From: Liquidambar formosana
Taxonomy: Eukaryota; Streptophyta; Magnoliopsida; Saxifragales; Altingiaceae
Direction of reading: 5' to 3'
Assembly: GCA_039720395.1 (NCBI GenBank)
Contig: CM077834.1
Span: 4,732,607-4,796,606, forward strand
Length of the DNA: 64,000 nt
Below the pieces are notes generated by a model. That model did not search any database. It had not been told where the DNA came from and saw only the letters and a program-made list of their open reading frames with translations. The position numbers and the translations under genes were made by a program. This document shows, piece after piece, positions 38,101 to 49,563 of this stretch. Every line of letters starts with the position of its first letter. The stretch's first letter is position 1.

Positions 38101-38695
38101 ATATGATTTTAGTAAATCATAGGTCAAACTGTTTTAGAGATGTAATATTCTTTCCAATGGCCCATTTTGCTTGAATGGTGTGTATCGTGTCTTAGGGGAG
38201 CTTCAGAATGTTGCATATGCTCAAATTAAAACTCCAATGGATTTTTAAAAATGCTCAAACTTCCATCTATGTTTTTAGGACAAAAGTAGTGGATTTGATA
38301 AATTGTCCTAAGCTAGTTGTTTTCATTCTAACCTGGTCATACTTACCTGTTAACTCGTTAAGAGTTATGCATAGAGGATGCCTTCCTCTCACTGTTTTGT
38401 ATTGACTGTGTAATGCCAATTTTGATTCTCTTCATTGTTCATTACTCTTCATTTATCTCCTTTCTGATTTTCTTGTTGTACATTGAGCAGATGAGTCATG
38501 AAACATCACCAATCTGCTCCAAACTGTTGGAAACTGCCAAATTGTGTTTGAGCGCCAAGTGACAAATATCTGCAGTCCACCACGAAATTTTTAGACAACT
38601 TGCCAAATGCTCCAAACAGCGCCATCCATAGCCATCAGATAGGCATAGATGTTGAATTGGTACATACCCTGATAAATGTTTGTGGTAATCTTTGA
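21275..38695 (+). CDS. VPS35L: VPS35L (C16orf62/UPF0505) homologue, Retriever complex subunit, 23 exons with frame breaks
   Basis: VPS35L forms Retriever with VPS26C and VPS29 and, with the Commander complex, returns endosomal cargo to the cell surface. Exons: 21275-21382, 23057-23278, 23971-24001, 24168-24352, 25911-26070, 26869-26965, 27462-27631, 28290-28456, 28824-29012, 29139-29228, 29640-29720, 30927-31070, 31303-31385, 32053-32196, 32331-32414, 33557-33719, 33799-33886, 35573-35650, 36663-36729, 36839-36938, 37797-37914, 37993-38049, 38491-38695. They total about 941 codons, close to the roughly 920-960 aa expected. Conserved stretches include [72 protein letters not shown] and [20 protein letters not shown]. 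Frame breaks occur in exon 14 (A-run 32141-32144, and probably T-run 32193-32195), exon 16 (near 33683-33688), at the exon 21/22 junction (phase mismatch) and in exon 23 (extra G at 38559). Intron 4 uses a GC donor. It may be a functional gene with assembly errors or a recent pseudogene. Confidence 0.85.
24353..24358 (+). other. Non-canonical GC splice donor (VPS35L intron 4)
   Basis: Exon 4 must end at ...ATCAAG for the phase and the conserved join LSIK|VARLL. The intron then begins GCTAGT instead of GT. The matching acceptor at 25910 is a normal CAG. GC-AG introns are about 1% of plant introns. Confidence 0.6.
26101..26126. repeat. (TA)n microsatellite in VPS35L intron 5
   Basis: Uninterrupted TA run just downstream of exon 5. 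Confidence 0.9.
28680..28693. repeat. C14 homopolymer in VPS35L intron 8
   Basis: Fourteen C in a row, followed shortly by an A-run. Confidence 0.9.
29929..30046 (+). mobile_element. Solo LTR of the TRIM family, VPS35L intron 11
   Basis: 118 bp, TGTTGGGAAGTC at the start and AACTTAACA at the end; collinear with the LTR of the TRIM at 15051-15335 (which is on the other strand). No clear target duplication. Confidence 0.65.
31909..31934. repeat. C26 homopolymer in VPS35L intron 13
   Basis: Twenty-six consecutive C, exceptional in an AT-rich intron. Confidence 0.9.
32755..33072 (+). mobile_element. 3' remnant of an RTE-type LINE, VPS35L intron 15
   Basis: Translation with interrupting stops gives [11 protein letters not shown], then [19 protein letters not shown]. 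This is the typical C-terminal end of plant RTE-clade LINE reverse transcriptases. It ends in a short TTGAG repeat tail, as RTE elements often do. It is 5'-truncated and inactive. Confidence 0.7.
34170..34910 (+). mobile_element. Degenerate LINE (L1-type) RNase H fragment, VPS35L intron 17
   Basis: The open frame 34170-34529 carries [15 protein letters not shown] and [12 protein letters not shown], the start of the RNase H-like domain of plant L1 LINEs and related non-LTR sequences. The frame breaks at about 34529, and the continuation reads [14 protein letters not shown] to about 34720. The rest looks like 3' untranslated sequence. Inactive. Confidence 0.7.
35092..35132. repeat. (TA)n microsatellite
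   Basis: TA run directly abutting the solo LTR that follows; probably the insertion target. Confidence 0.9.
35133..35245 (+). mobile_element. Solo LTR of the TRIM family, VPS35L intron 17
   Basis: 113 bp, TGTTAGGAAGTCCCACATCC at the start and AACTTAACA at the end; flanked on both sides by TATAT. Same family as 29929-30046. Confidence 0.65.
36800..36815. repeat. G16 homopolymer near the exon 20 acceptor of VPS35L
   Basis: Sixteen G in a row, ending 23 bases before the acceptor AG at 36837-36838, where a pyrimidine tract is normally expected. Confidence 0.9.
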
Positions 38696-40562
38696 TTATT
38701 ACTATTCTTTTGTATCTTCAGAGATATCCGGTAAACTTGGAACAGGAAAAAACTTGGTATTCCTTTACAGTATAGTTGAAGAGAAGATAAGAACACTTCT
38801 TGTAAAATTTCTTCCGTTTCTCCGTTTGAAGGGGAAAACTAAAATTGAATAGAAATAAGGTAATTACTAATTAGAGTTGAAATACTCTCTTGGGGCCCAC
38901 ACAAATTTTCACCTTGGCAACGTCACATGGGTGTCTTTATGCGTGGTGCAAATTGTATCTATTGACCATAGGCGCGTACCATCACACGTGCATGATCACA
39001 ATGGCTGCAATCTGCATTGCGGACAAATTTACACTTTTGAAAATTTTTGTCGCAGGTAGAACATGTGTTACGGTCAAGAACAGTAGGCAAGATTCGAACC
39101 CCCTGACACATCCTTCACAGATGGGGAGATGCACCACTTCCATTACAATAACCACTGTAACATTTGGTGTTTGGCACAGCCTTTTTTCACCTAACCGTCC
39201 CCCTATCAGCAACGTTTGGGACATCTTCTCAGCAGCCCAACAAGCAGATTATTCTTGCTTTCAAGCACATCCTGCTTTAGAATTGGAGGAGTTTATTATC
39301 AGTAATAAATTTTTGTTTTTGTTTTTTTGATCAAGTAATGTATGTATTGGGACAAAAAGAAGGGGCCAAGAGACTCGTACATGAGACATATCCAAGAGAA
39401 AAAACTACCAAGGCTCATTAAACAAAAGAGCCACAAAAAAGGAGACACCCCCAAACAATTAATACAAGCTAAGGCGGTCAACAAAAAGAGTAAAAGAAGG
39501 ATTACATCCTCCAGTATAACTATAAAACCACCAATACAAGGATTTAACCAAAAGAGATTTGAGCTCCAACATGGATGACTCAACCCCTTCAAAGGTTCTC
39601 ACTTAACTATCATTTTTGGATAGTATCACTTAACTATCAACTAGAGCCTAATAGTATTATGAGTAATAATTTAGCATAATAGTATCACTTAACTATCATT
39701 TTTTGATAGACTCATAATGTCAACTAGTTCCAGTAGTTGTTCAAAGTACAAAAATACATGATACTATTTAAGATATGGCCACTAAATCAACTAGGGCATG
39801 AAACCAAATTATAATATGATCATATCTCCATTGTTCATAAAATAAGCTCGGAAATTGCATAGCCATTGGGGCTGAAATTTTGCAACACAGCCAACAAATA
39901 GACTATTTGATAGGGTGTTTTGGTAATTTCTCATTTGTCACTGGAAGATATTTTATACCATAATTTGGCTTCTCTTTTTTTTTTCTTTTTTTTTTTTTGG
40001 CTCATATGGTCAGGATATTAGGTATCGATTTCGAGGTTCCTGAGTCTTGTGGGTTGCATACCCAGAGCGTAAGTTTTATGACTTACTTGCCACGTGCGTT
40101 GAATATGTTGTGCATGTGTCAATGAAAGTTTATCAATAGATTAAGTTAAGAAGTAATCTTGATGATATATCAGACGGGTTCTTCCACCTTATCAAAAAGG
40201 TATCTTGGCTATAAGTGATAGATTTGGATTTGATACAGTTATTACATGGTGCAATAAACGTAAAATTCATGCGACAATGAGGAGAAGTAGATAACTGAAA
40301 TTCGAGCCCCTAAGTGATTATGGTTGTGAAAAGTAAATTTTGATGGGATGGAAAAAACGGTGCATTTGGCCCCAAGATTTAAAACGGTGCGTTCTCGGGG
40401 ACAATGGTTCAAAGATTTGAGACGTATTAAAAAAAGCCATAGTGCCGCGGAGTTGCTTCATTCAGCACCCACCATTTCCAGGGTTTTCTAGTTTTCTACA
40501 AATCTCTATCTGGACGATCACTACACTATCTAGGGTTCGGTTCAATCGAACGGTGGAGATTC
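38696..40562. other. Intergenic between VPS35L and the SFSWAP-like gene
   Basis: Holds a LINE 3' remnant (39301-39595), three copies of CACTTAACTATCA (about 39600-39700) and T-rich runs. A GATTCGAACC box at 39093-39102 resembles a minus-strand pol III box B, but no complete tRNA or SINE could be drawn. Confidence 0.4.
39301..39595 (-). mobile_element. Possible L1 LINE 3' end remnant
   Basis: On the minus strand the sequence runs into ACATTACTTGATCAAAAAAA, an ending commonly seen at plant L1 3' termini, then A-rich sequence. No coding part remains, so the call rests on the tail alone. Confidence 0.45.
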
Positions 40563-43500
40563 ATGGATCTAGAGGTGGTCGGCCGCCACGCCCTCCTCTT
40601 CGACGACGACGCCACCGCGGCGTTCGTCAACTCCAGCGACGCACTCGTGGATTGGAACTCGCTGTTGATCGATCGCTACGACGTCCGCCACCTTCTCCCG
40701 AGCCCTCCTCCGCCGCGCAAGAGGCGGCGCCATTCGTCACCGCCTCTTGCTTCTTCCGGTGATCCGCTTCAGCTGGAGCTCGATCACGAGCGATACCTCG
40801 ATCTTCCCTCACCATCCGATGAACAAGGTATACCATTTCGTATTCCATCGTTGATTTCTTTTGATTAGGGTTGGAAGAATATTCCTTTTTGAAAAATTCT
40901 CTTGTTTGCTTACCGAGAAAGCGGAAGAAAAGAAAAGTTTGGATTTTAAGTTTGATGTTGTTTTGTACATTTTTTTTTCCCTGAAACAAGAACTGATTTA
41001 CTGAGCAGATGAACTGAGCATAATTAGTTGTTTTTGGAGCTTGGGATTAGTTGAAGAAATTTGAGTGATGATTTATATAGTTTCTTTTCTTTTGCTGATA
41101 AAAAAAATATATAGTTTCTTTTCTTTTCGTACCTTTTCTATACAACCAAACGGGGAATAATTAATGTGTTCGAATTTCAGAGTGCTGTTGAGATCTATCT
41201 AATTGTGGAAATGAGATGCATTATGTTTCTGAAATGGCAGTAGAAGCGTTTTTTTGTATGTGGTACAATTTGGTTTTGTTTTGGTGGTTGATAAAAGGAA
41301 AATATGAAAGCAGTGATCCGGTGATTGATTGATAAATGGAGATATGGGCATTAAAAGTCTCGGTAGTCTTCAATCAATGAGAGACATTAATGATTGTAAA
41401 ATATAGAGCTGAAGAGAGGGAGTTGAATTATTAGTATTTCAATAATTGACAGATGGATAAGGCCAAACAAGGAAGTTCTCTGAGATATTGGGCTAACTAT
41501 AATCTTGAAGAGGTGTAATCTTTTTGCTATAGCCCTTTCTATATCGGTTTGAACTTAGAGAAAAACATTAGTTGGTCATTCCCTTATGTGTTTGTGAAGT
41601 GTTAAGACATTCAGGGACATTAAGCCAGGATCTCCAGGAGCTTTGGATCAGAAATGGAGAATAGTAGCCAGTGGCCATGATTTCTTGGTTAATTTCATGT
41701 TTTTAGCTACTAGCCAGTGTCAGTGATTTTAGGAAGGCTATTAACTTATTCCTAGTTTTCTTCTTGTATCTCACTCTAGATTTTAGTTTAGAGTGGAGTT
41801 GCTGAGTGAAGTAGGTTATTGTGCGTAGACATCCTTGGGTGGACAGATGCTAAAGTTTATTATTTTTAATACATGTCCGCAACAGCTACTCTATTTGAAA
41901 TGGTGTTTTTGGGTGATTGGGTCAGATGGTATGTTGGTGAGATAATTCTCTTTGAAGGGGAAAATTTTCTGTGGTGCAATCTCTCTTCAACCTAGGAGTA
42001 GGCTGAGGAATGGGAGTTTAGTTTCTAGTTTATATCCATATCATACTCTTTGCAGTAAGTTCTTTAAGTTTGCAGGAAGAATGTCTAGTGTGCAACAGTT
42101 GCTCTCTCCAGGAGACAAGTAAGATTATATTAAACTCTGGTGTTTTTTTTCTTAAGATTATGTTTGTTTTTGATGTTTCTGTTAGTTTTGTAATTATCAA
42201 TATTATGATAAAAGAGGCATGTGTAAAGTTAATTTTAAATTTCTTTCCTTTTACATCCATAATTAGATAATGGTGAGGAATGCGTGGATGCTGGTGCCTA
42301 TCATTCTGTTGCATTCTCATATGGATACCCTGATGATTCTGCTAACCAAAAGAAAGACGATGCTGGTTTTCACCCACCCTTCCCAGTGCCCGAAAGCCTA
42401 CTTCAAAGCCTAGTAAGTACAGGCTCTTTTGTTTTCTATTTGCCAAGTATTTTTTCCTATAACCTTGATACTGGTGTTTATTCATTAGGTTGTGCTTATC
42501 CGATGTGGCCAAAAGATAATTTTCTAAGATGCACGTGTTATTCTAAGGCTTACCATTTCTAAGTTTCAGATGCTTGGAGCAGGCAATGGAGTTCTTGTGA
42601 CTTAAGGTTGCCATTCACGGGCAACTTGTTTCCTTTTGATGTGATGGTCAAGGGGCTGTGCAGGTGGGGTTAGGATGTTAGAATTTCATTATTTCATCAG
42701 GAAAAATCATCACCATCACCACTTGAGAGCAAATGAGATGAAAAATATCTTCATAGAGTTCTGTTTCTTGATCTTTAGGGTTATTCAATTATTATATGAA
42801 ATTCAGTGGGTTTATCTTGGAATTATTCGGTAATAATTCTATTTTTTCTTGATATTTTCCAAATGTCATATTCTGCATTTTGAGAGAGAATCTTGTTTTT
42901 GTCTGTTTTTTCAGCCTCCAACAGAGAAGATACATCAGATCATTGCTAGGACTGCTATGTTTGTTAGCAACCATGGTGGGCAGTCAGAAATTGTTTTGAG
43001 GGTGAAGCAGGGAGACAACCCGGCGTTTGGGTTTCTGATGCCCGATCATCACCTTCATACATACTTCAGGTTTCTTGTTGATCACCCAGAACTTCTGAAG
43101 TCTGACAGTGATGGCAAATATCAAGAAGAAGATAAAAAAGCTGATACTGAGGACAATCAGAAAGGAGGTGTGGGAGGAAGTGGAGCATTGTCCTTGCTTG
43201 GTTCTGTATATGGGTCTGGGGAGGATGAGGATGGTGCAACCGAGGATGCCCCAAAATCTATAGAAATTGACTCTGGAGGAACTTTTGATGCTCTTAATGC
43301 AACCATTGCTAATGGATTGGAACAGGCAGAATTTTCTGTTAATGTGGCTGGAAAAGATGATATGCTTCCCAAGCATCCAGTTCCTTATTCTAAAGAAAAG
43401 GCTGCATCTAAAAAGATTCGCTCCATGGGTACAGTGAAGGCTGGAACTATGAGTAGCTTGAAGAAGGAAAGTGACGCCTCCAGTCCACTTGATGCCTCAG

Positions 43501-45426
43501 CGGTAAAGTCACAGGCTTCTGCTCTGCCAAGCGCACCCAAGGTTGAGACGTTGATTTTGGAGCCTCCCTCTGATTTAAAACGGCTGGTTGATAAGATAGT
43601 GGAGTTCATTTTGAAAAATGGGAAAGAATTTGAGGCAGTACTTGTTGAACAAGACAGTAAACATGGGAGATTTCCTTTTCTTTTGCCAACCAACAAATAT
43701 CATCCTTACTATCTAAAAGTTCTTCAAAAAGCTCAAGAGGTACGTTTCTCTGCAACCCTTCAAATTTTCTTCTAATTCTGAGGCTGATGTTTGCCTGAAA
43801 AGGAATTTTTCTTAGTTCTCTGGTTGGCAAAAACGACAGAAAAGGAACATGGGTGTGGATATTGATTTGGCATGAATGTGTGTTAATTACAGTGTGCTGG
43901 CCTTCAATGCCAGAACATGGCTTCCTTTATTTATTTCTACCATGCATATTATGTTTTGAGTAAGTGTTGTGATTTCAGAAGATGCTGAGCTATCATTGTT
44001 TGATTTTTGCTCTCATGCTGATGTTTCCCACTGTCCCTTTTTTTACAGTCCAAATTAACTGGCAAGAGTTTCAATTCTGAGAAGGACTGATTCAATGGGT
44101 CAGGGAGCAAATAAGAAAACAGCTCTATCCAGAGAAAGTGATGCTGTGTCCTCAGGATCTGCTGGTAATGATATGCCATATGATTCTGACAGGAAAGAGA
44201 AATTCAAGATGGTAATTGGCAAGTCAAAGAAGGATGGACTGGATCCACCTTCCAAAGCCACTCAGCCGCAATTTGGAGTCAGTGTGGATGCAGCTGCAGC
44301 TGCAGCTATCCTTCAGGCTGCCACAAGAGGCTTTAAAAATCCCAATTTGGAAATTCTCTCGAAGGCATCATTGGATGGTATCAGTCATGGCCTTAGCAGT
44401 GAAGGTGGCCAGGCCTCAAGTTTTGGCAGTTTTCCCTCATCTCGACCTCAAAGTTCCAATCAAAAGCTGGATCAGAATGGGGAGCCCAGTGTTTCTGTCC
44501 CTGTTGCGAAGGCTATTGCAGAGACAGCAGCTCGGGCAGCTGCAAGTGAGGCTGACTCGTCGGAAGCATGCTTGACTAGGGAGCAGAAGTTAAAGGCTGA
44601 GAGATTGAAACGGGCAAAGATGTTTGCAGCCATGATAAAAAGTAGAGATGCACCATTAATAACTCAACCATTGCGTGGCTTATCAGTTGAGCGGCCAGAG
44701 TCGGGGGTTTCTGGGTCAGGTGCTGAGGTTGTAAATCTTGTGGGCAAAGAAAGAGAAGGAAGCACAGTTCCATTAGAAGTTTATTCTTCAGATAAAAATG
44801 GGAAATTGGATAGGAAATTTTATGATGATGAATGTAATGAACGACGATCAAGGAGGGCATACCGTTCCAGATCTAAACGAGATGATGATAATGATCGTCG
44901 TGGTGGTGATGACGATGACAATGATGATGATCATGATCATGATAAAGATGATGAAGAGAGTGATCACAAAAACTCTAGGAAGAAGCATCGGTCTCATCGT
45001 TCCTCACATCACAGTCGGGACAGGCATAAGCACAGGAGGCGGCATTCCTCTTCCAAGGACAGGGAGTCTCGACGTCGGCGCAAACGTGATGGCTCTTCCG
45101 AAGACTCGTCTTCCAAGGACAGAGAGTCTCGACGTCGGCACAGGCATGACGACTCTTCCGAAGACGAGCATCATCGCAAAAGATCTCATAAGCATAGGAG
45201 GAGATCCCACTCAGAAAGAGAAGTGGAATTGGAGGAAGGGGAAATCAGTGCAAAATTATCAGATCAATCGAAAGTGAGTGTTAGTGACGGCGCTAGTAGA
45301 GAAGCTTCTCTGGATTTATCAAATTCGCATCATGATGGGAGGGCTCCGTCACAGCCCTCTGAAACCACGGAGGTTTCAGATGATCTTAGAGCCAAAATTC
45401 GAGCCATGTTGATGGCAACCTTGTAA
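40563..45426 (+). CDS. SFSWAP: SFSWAP-like splicing regulator (DRY_EERY N-terminus, two SURP domains, RS-like tail)
   Basis: Nuclear regulator of alternative splicing, homologous to suppressor-of-white-apricot. Exons: 40563-40827, 42267-42412, 42915-43739, 44049-45426, all GT-AG, about 870 codons. Exon 1 carries the DRY_EERY-type start (VGRHALLFDDDATAAFV). SURP1 is about residues 130-195 (IHQIIARTAMFVSNHG, NPAFGFLMPDHHLHTYFRFL) and SURP2 about 358-412 (VDKIVEFILKNGKEFEAVL, FPFLLPTNKYHPYYL). A KAERLKRAKMFAAMI helix comes before an Asp/His-, Arg/Ser- and Lys-rich tail (about 670-800), ending RAKIRAMLMATL. One frame break is seen: the last exon runs in phase to a TGA at 44088-44090, while the long downstream frame is offset by one base (an extra T at 44088). 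Given the conserved reading on both sides, this is an error or a very recent mutation. ATG 44095 is not the real start. Confidence 0.88.
42076..42118 (+). other. Candidate cryptic (poison) exon in SFSWAP-like intron 1
   Basis: A 43-base segment bounded by TTTGCAG and a strong donor GTAAGA inside the long first intron. If included, it would continue the frame of exon 1 for 14 codons and hit TAA at the first codon across the exon 2 junction. Drosophila su(w-a) represses splicing of its own early introns; a similar role here is a hypothesis. Confidence 0.35.
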
Positions 45427-45594
45427 GTAGCAGCTCACATCTTAATAGTTTTGTGACTTGTAATAAATATTGTCATGATTCTTTAGTCTCTTGAGCCAAT
45501 AGATAATCTTTTTCATTTTGGAACTTTCATCCCCTCTCTCTCTCTCTATCTCTCTCTATCTATCTATATATATATATATATATATATATCTTTT

Positions 45595-45757
45595 TTGGTA
45601 TATCAGGAGGTTCTTTAGGATGCTTATGCACCCGACTAATCCTCGTAAACACATGTTGTTCCCCCGTCCCATATGCACCAAGCAATTACGGGACATGAGT
45701 TCATAGGAGTAGTGAGAGTTGAACCCAAGAGCTCTTACTTGGGAAAATGCATGTAGA
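45595..45757 (-). mobile_element. Probable tRNA-derived SINE
   Basis: On the minus strand: a box B-like TTGGGTTCAACTC, a body ending GGATTAGTCGGG, and a short A-rich tail inside a TA repeat. The GATTAGTCGGG block is shared with the better-supported SINE at 56966-57184. Box A is weak. Confidence 0.5.
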
Positions 45758-45758
45758 T

Positions 45759-45789
<31 letters not shown>

Positions 45790-46059
45790 ATAGGATTACG
45801 TATACACTTTTTGACTCTTTTTTACACATTATAGGCCCTTAGATTAAAGACATTCAACGGTGGAGATTAGCCCACCACTTAAGTGTTCATGTGACATGGT
45901 GATTACGTGGAATATTTGATAAAATACATTTTTTTGTTGATATTGACAAGGGCATACAGATTTCAATCCAACTAGTTCTGTTAGCACCATTGCTCACTGA
46001 GCATAAGTTAACGATAAATAACAGAAATTTAGGATTGTGTCCATCTATTATTTTCACTA

Positions 46060-46380
46060 ACCCACCATCATCCTTACTAACATCATTAGCCATTCATCTA
46101 TCACCATTCACCACCAATACACTATCATCATTACTACCGCCACCTAAAAAACTTCACTGAACCACTAATCACCGCCACTATCACTATCCACAAATCACTT
46201 CCACTCAACATCTCCCGCACACCTATCACTGTTACCACCACCACCCAACACCATGGACCATTCATCATTACCAATTAGTCGATCACTCACCACTACTCAA
46301 TGTCATTAACCACTCGACATTCCTATCCACCCATCACCCCCACCACCCAATCAAATTACTGCCCCCATGATGACAATCCA
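46060..46380. repeat. ACC/ATC-rich low-complexity region
   Basis: A long C/A/T stretch with very few G, built of degenerate CAC, ACC and ATC triplets. Confidence 0.7.
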
Positions 46381-49300
46381 TGCACCCTCTCTCCATTAAT
46401 CCCATGTATGGTGAATTTCCACAAAAAGACATTATACTGGCATGACAACCCTCAGCTTTTGTAATGCTGATTAGTACTTAAATAAACCTTCCCTTTTAAC
46501 CAAAAATGAAAAACAGAATTTTATACTCCGTAAGAAGATGAAGAGTTGGAGATTACGAAGTTACAGGTTTTTTTTATTGTTAAGATGGTCTTTCTTTAGT
46601 TTTGGTCACATCTCTAGTTGTCAATAGTCATCCTTTTGGCCTTTTGAATCATTATAAAATGGCATAATTTTGCTCTCTACTTTTTTTTTGAGTCTTTCAA
46701 TACGTTGCGTGTGTGGGGCCTCTTTCACTCAACTAAATAAATAAATTTCCTTATAAAAAAGGGAAATAAGAATTCAGGGAGCAAGTTGAGCAAATTGGGC
46801 AATTGGAGTTTCAAACCATTATTGTAGATGAAGAAAACTCAGTAGGTGTGTGCCCACCAATCACCGTGTATCATTAATGCCTTAATTAAAAATATAGTTG
46901 GTTTGCTGTCAGCATAATGTAGCTTATCAACTTTTTCAACCATGAACGAATTACAAAGTTTAAATATTGTAGTATCCATAGCTGTGGAAGAAATGTTTTC
47001 TCCTCATAAACCTTTTAGCTATCGAACAAAAAATGTTAAGGTGCTACCAAAGTCTTCCTCGACGCTCGTGCGCAAACAAAAAAAGGTTGACTCATTTTTC
47101 ACTTTTTTTTAATTAATGTGAGCACGCACGCGTGCTTACATGCACACATACAAAAAAAAAAAAAAAAAAAAGAAGGGGTCGTGTTCACTTGTTCCATTTG
47201 TGCGAGGTTGCTGCCTTCTTGTTTTGGTTCACTTAGAAATGTCCGTTGCTCTGCTCAGCTAATGTGAGTGAGAGTTTAATAAGTTCATGTTCGCCTGGAT
47301 TTGTAAGGATACGCATGCAAGAGAGCCATTATTGCATTGTCGCGGGTCGGTTTGGAGCAGCTAGGAATGAAATTACCAATCAACCCACTAAAGGTGGTTT
47401 GAATATTTTTATGCCATCGTCAAACCATTGGTCCTAAAAACTGGCAGATTGATTGATTTCTTTTGAGTGTTTTAAATTAACGGTTTGAGTAGATTGGAAG
47501 GGTTGTATCATACCCTTCATAACTTTTATGAGGATTGTTAAATGAGCAAAAATTGTGCTTTCATAATTTCTATGATGATGGTTTGTTGATTCCTTAACAA
47601 AAATGTTTAGAGACAAACCATTTTTTGGGAGGTAAAAAGAGACAATCATTTAACATTCTATAATATCAAATCCCACAAAAATAATGATAGATCGAGTAAC
47701 AAGAAGTTGAAAAAAAACTATAATGACTTTAACATGTTTTCTTGTAGAAAGTGTATACATTATATATTTATATATAACTGAAAGCGGCTTGGATTGGTTT
47801 ATTGGTAATTTGACAAAGTTCAACTCGTCAATCAAACCGAATTGCCAAATTTATTGCTTAATCCACCTAAACCAATCCGCCTATTCTTTCTATGCGAAAT
47901 GAAATGGATTAATTTGATTTGAAGGATTAGACGGTTTTTTACCCATCCCTAATCATACCGCCGAACTTGTAGCTTAGGTGATGGCTTTCTCTCATGAGGG
48001 AGAGGTTAGATGTTTCATGTTTAAAAAGGGAGGCAGAAGAGATTATATGGAGTTTGGATTTTATATGCTTGGTGAGGAGAAAAGGGAAGAGGACCGCCCG
48101 CCGGGGTGGGGGGGTGTGTGTGGAAGGAATTGAAGAGACCACAGTATCATTTTTTAACCAATTCTTTAAAAGAAAAAAATTGATTATTCTTCAGTAGCTT
48201 GAGATTATTGTTTTAGGGCATGTCTTTAGCTTCCTTTCATGTTTGATCTTTATCGCTTCACATGTCATATCATTCATGACAGTTTCAAATGGGGTAGGCA
48301 TTTTTCACCTGATCTAACCTTTATATATGAGAAAAGCACTTGTCACCTAATCTAATCTGATATCTATCACGAAAGAAATAGTTTAATCTCTTGTTTAACT
48401 ACTCTCTAGCAGTCTCTTTACTCTCAAATAGAAATCTTAAGGAAGGTCTATGCTATAGTCTTGGGGAGGATTTTGTGCCCACAAGTATAGAAAAATGACA
48501 TTTGATTATATAATTAGAGATGTCTCTAGATTAGGTGGTAAAGTCTCATTGCTATTATATTGAATGCTCGATTTCAAAAATTATCTTCCTTTTTTTTTCT
48601 TTTTCATTTTTGATAAGCTTCAAAACTTGTCTTTATCCGTGCATAAAAACAGGTTTATTATTATTATTTTAATTTAATTTCTAGAGCACAATCAACTAAA
48701 TGTTGATGGTATAAATTTTTTTTGGTGGTGCATAGGGAATTTGATACTAGATTTCTTTTCACTTTAATTGTTTCTATTTGTGATTGCTAGCCTAGCTAAT
48801 TTAGTAACCTACTTGAATAATAGTCAAGACCCATCAATCAATCACCCTTGCATCATGCTTTTTCCTATTAAACAAATCATGCAAGCATCATTCCTAAATC
48901 CTACAGTGCTTACCTAAGTACGTGAATGACATTTTATTGAATGATAAAAGATAAAAAAAAAGGTCTTGAAGTCAGGTGGCCTTATAGGTTAATCGGCTTT
49001 CAATCAGGTACTCAGTTGCATTGACACGGTATCGATCAATAGATCATACCTATCGCTAGCCTCTTCCTTTAGGAGTCATGAAGTCTTCCATCTTTGATAG
49101 CAGCTGAAGGGCGGGTTGGAGCCTAACCTATGGGCTGTGTCTTAGGATTAGGATCGGCATTAAAATAAATAAAAGAGTGGTTACCACTAAGCGGAGTAGG
49201 AATGCTGTGCCAGTTTTTCTCTCCATTACACACCCCGATTTGGACATAACTTGCACTTTTCTTAAGTGATTGCGAGTTTACAACTAGTTTTCTGTTGGGG

Positions 49301-49563
49301 CATATTATAATATGACTGTCTTACGAGCGAAACTAATGAAAAATAAATAAATTAATTAATTAATTCTCCGGCGGGGAAGGGACGCAACCCGTCGTTGTAA
49401 CGCTAATTTGACCACCCTCTTTGGGCAAACATTTTTTTATTGGGGGATTATAAAAGAAAAAAAGGATTAAAAGGGTAGGTGAATGAACCTCTAACCCGTC
49501 AAGGCGACCCATTCAGAAGAACAGCACCATCACATTTACCAGGGAAGAGTCAGAACTCGAAAC

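Larger units (their letters stand above)
45427..49563. other. Intergenic repeat district, left part
   Basis: Contains CT/TA microsatellites (45535-45590, 45761-45785), a probable SINE (45595-45757) and an ACC/ATC-rich low-complexity stretch (about 46060-46380). A diverged partial copy of the tandem repeat found at 49564-55014 lies at about 46915-47240, and there is a poly(A) tract at 47151-47171. No gene recognised. Confidence 0.45.

Noticed and set aside
39040..39190. tRNA gene or SINE suggested by GATTCGAACC
   Set aside because: Box A and acceptor-stem pairing could not be established, and no tail or target duplication was seen.
44798..45277. Met/Ile- and Thr-rich open frame of 159 codons
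   Set aside because: Shadow of the Asp/Arg/Ser-rich tail of the SFSWAP-like gene in another frame.
44095..45426. Separate gene starting at ATG 44095
   Set aside because: The frame is the continuation of the last SFSWAP-like exon starting at 44049; the ATG is internal and only looks like a start because of the one-base break at 44088.
48515..48600. Pol III box A-like TAGATTAGGTGGTAAAGTC
   Set aside because: No convincing box B or SINE body follows; probably chance or a very old fragment.
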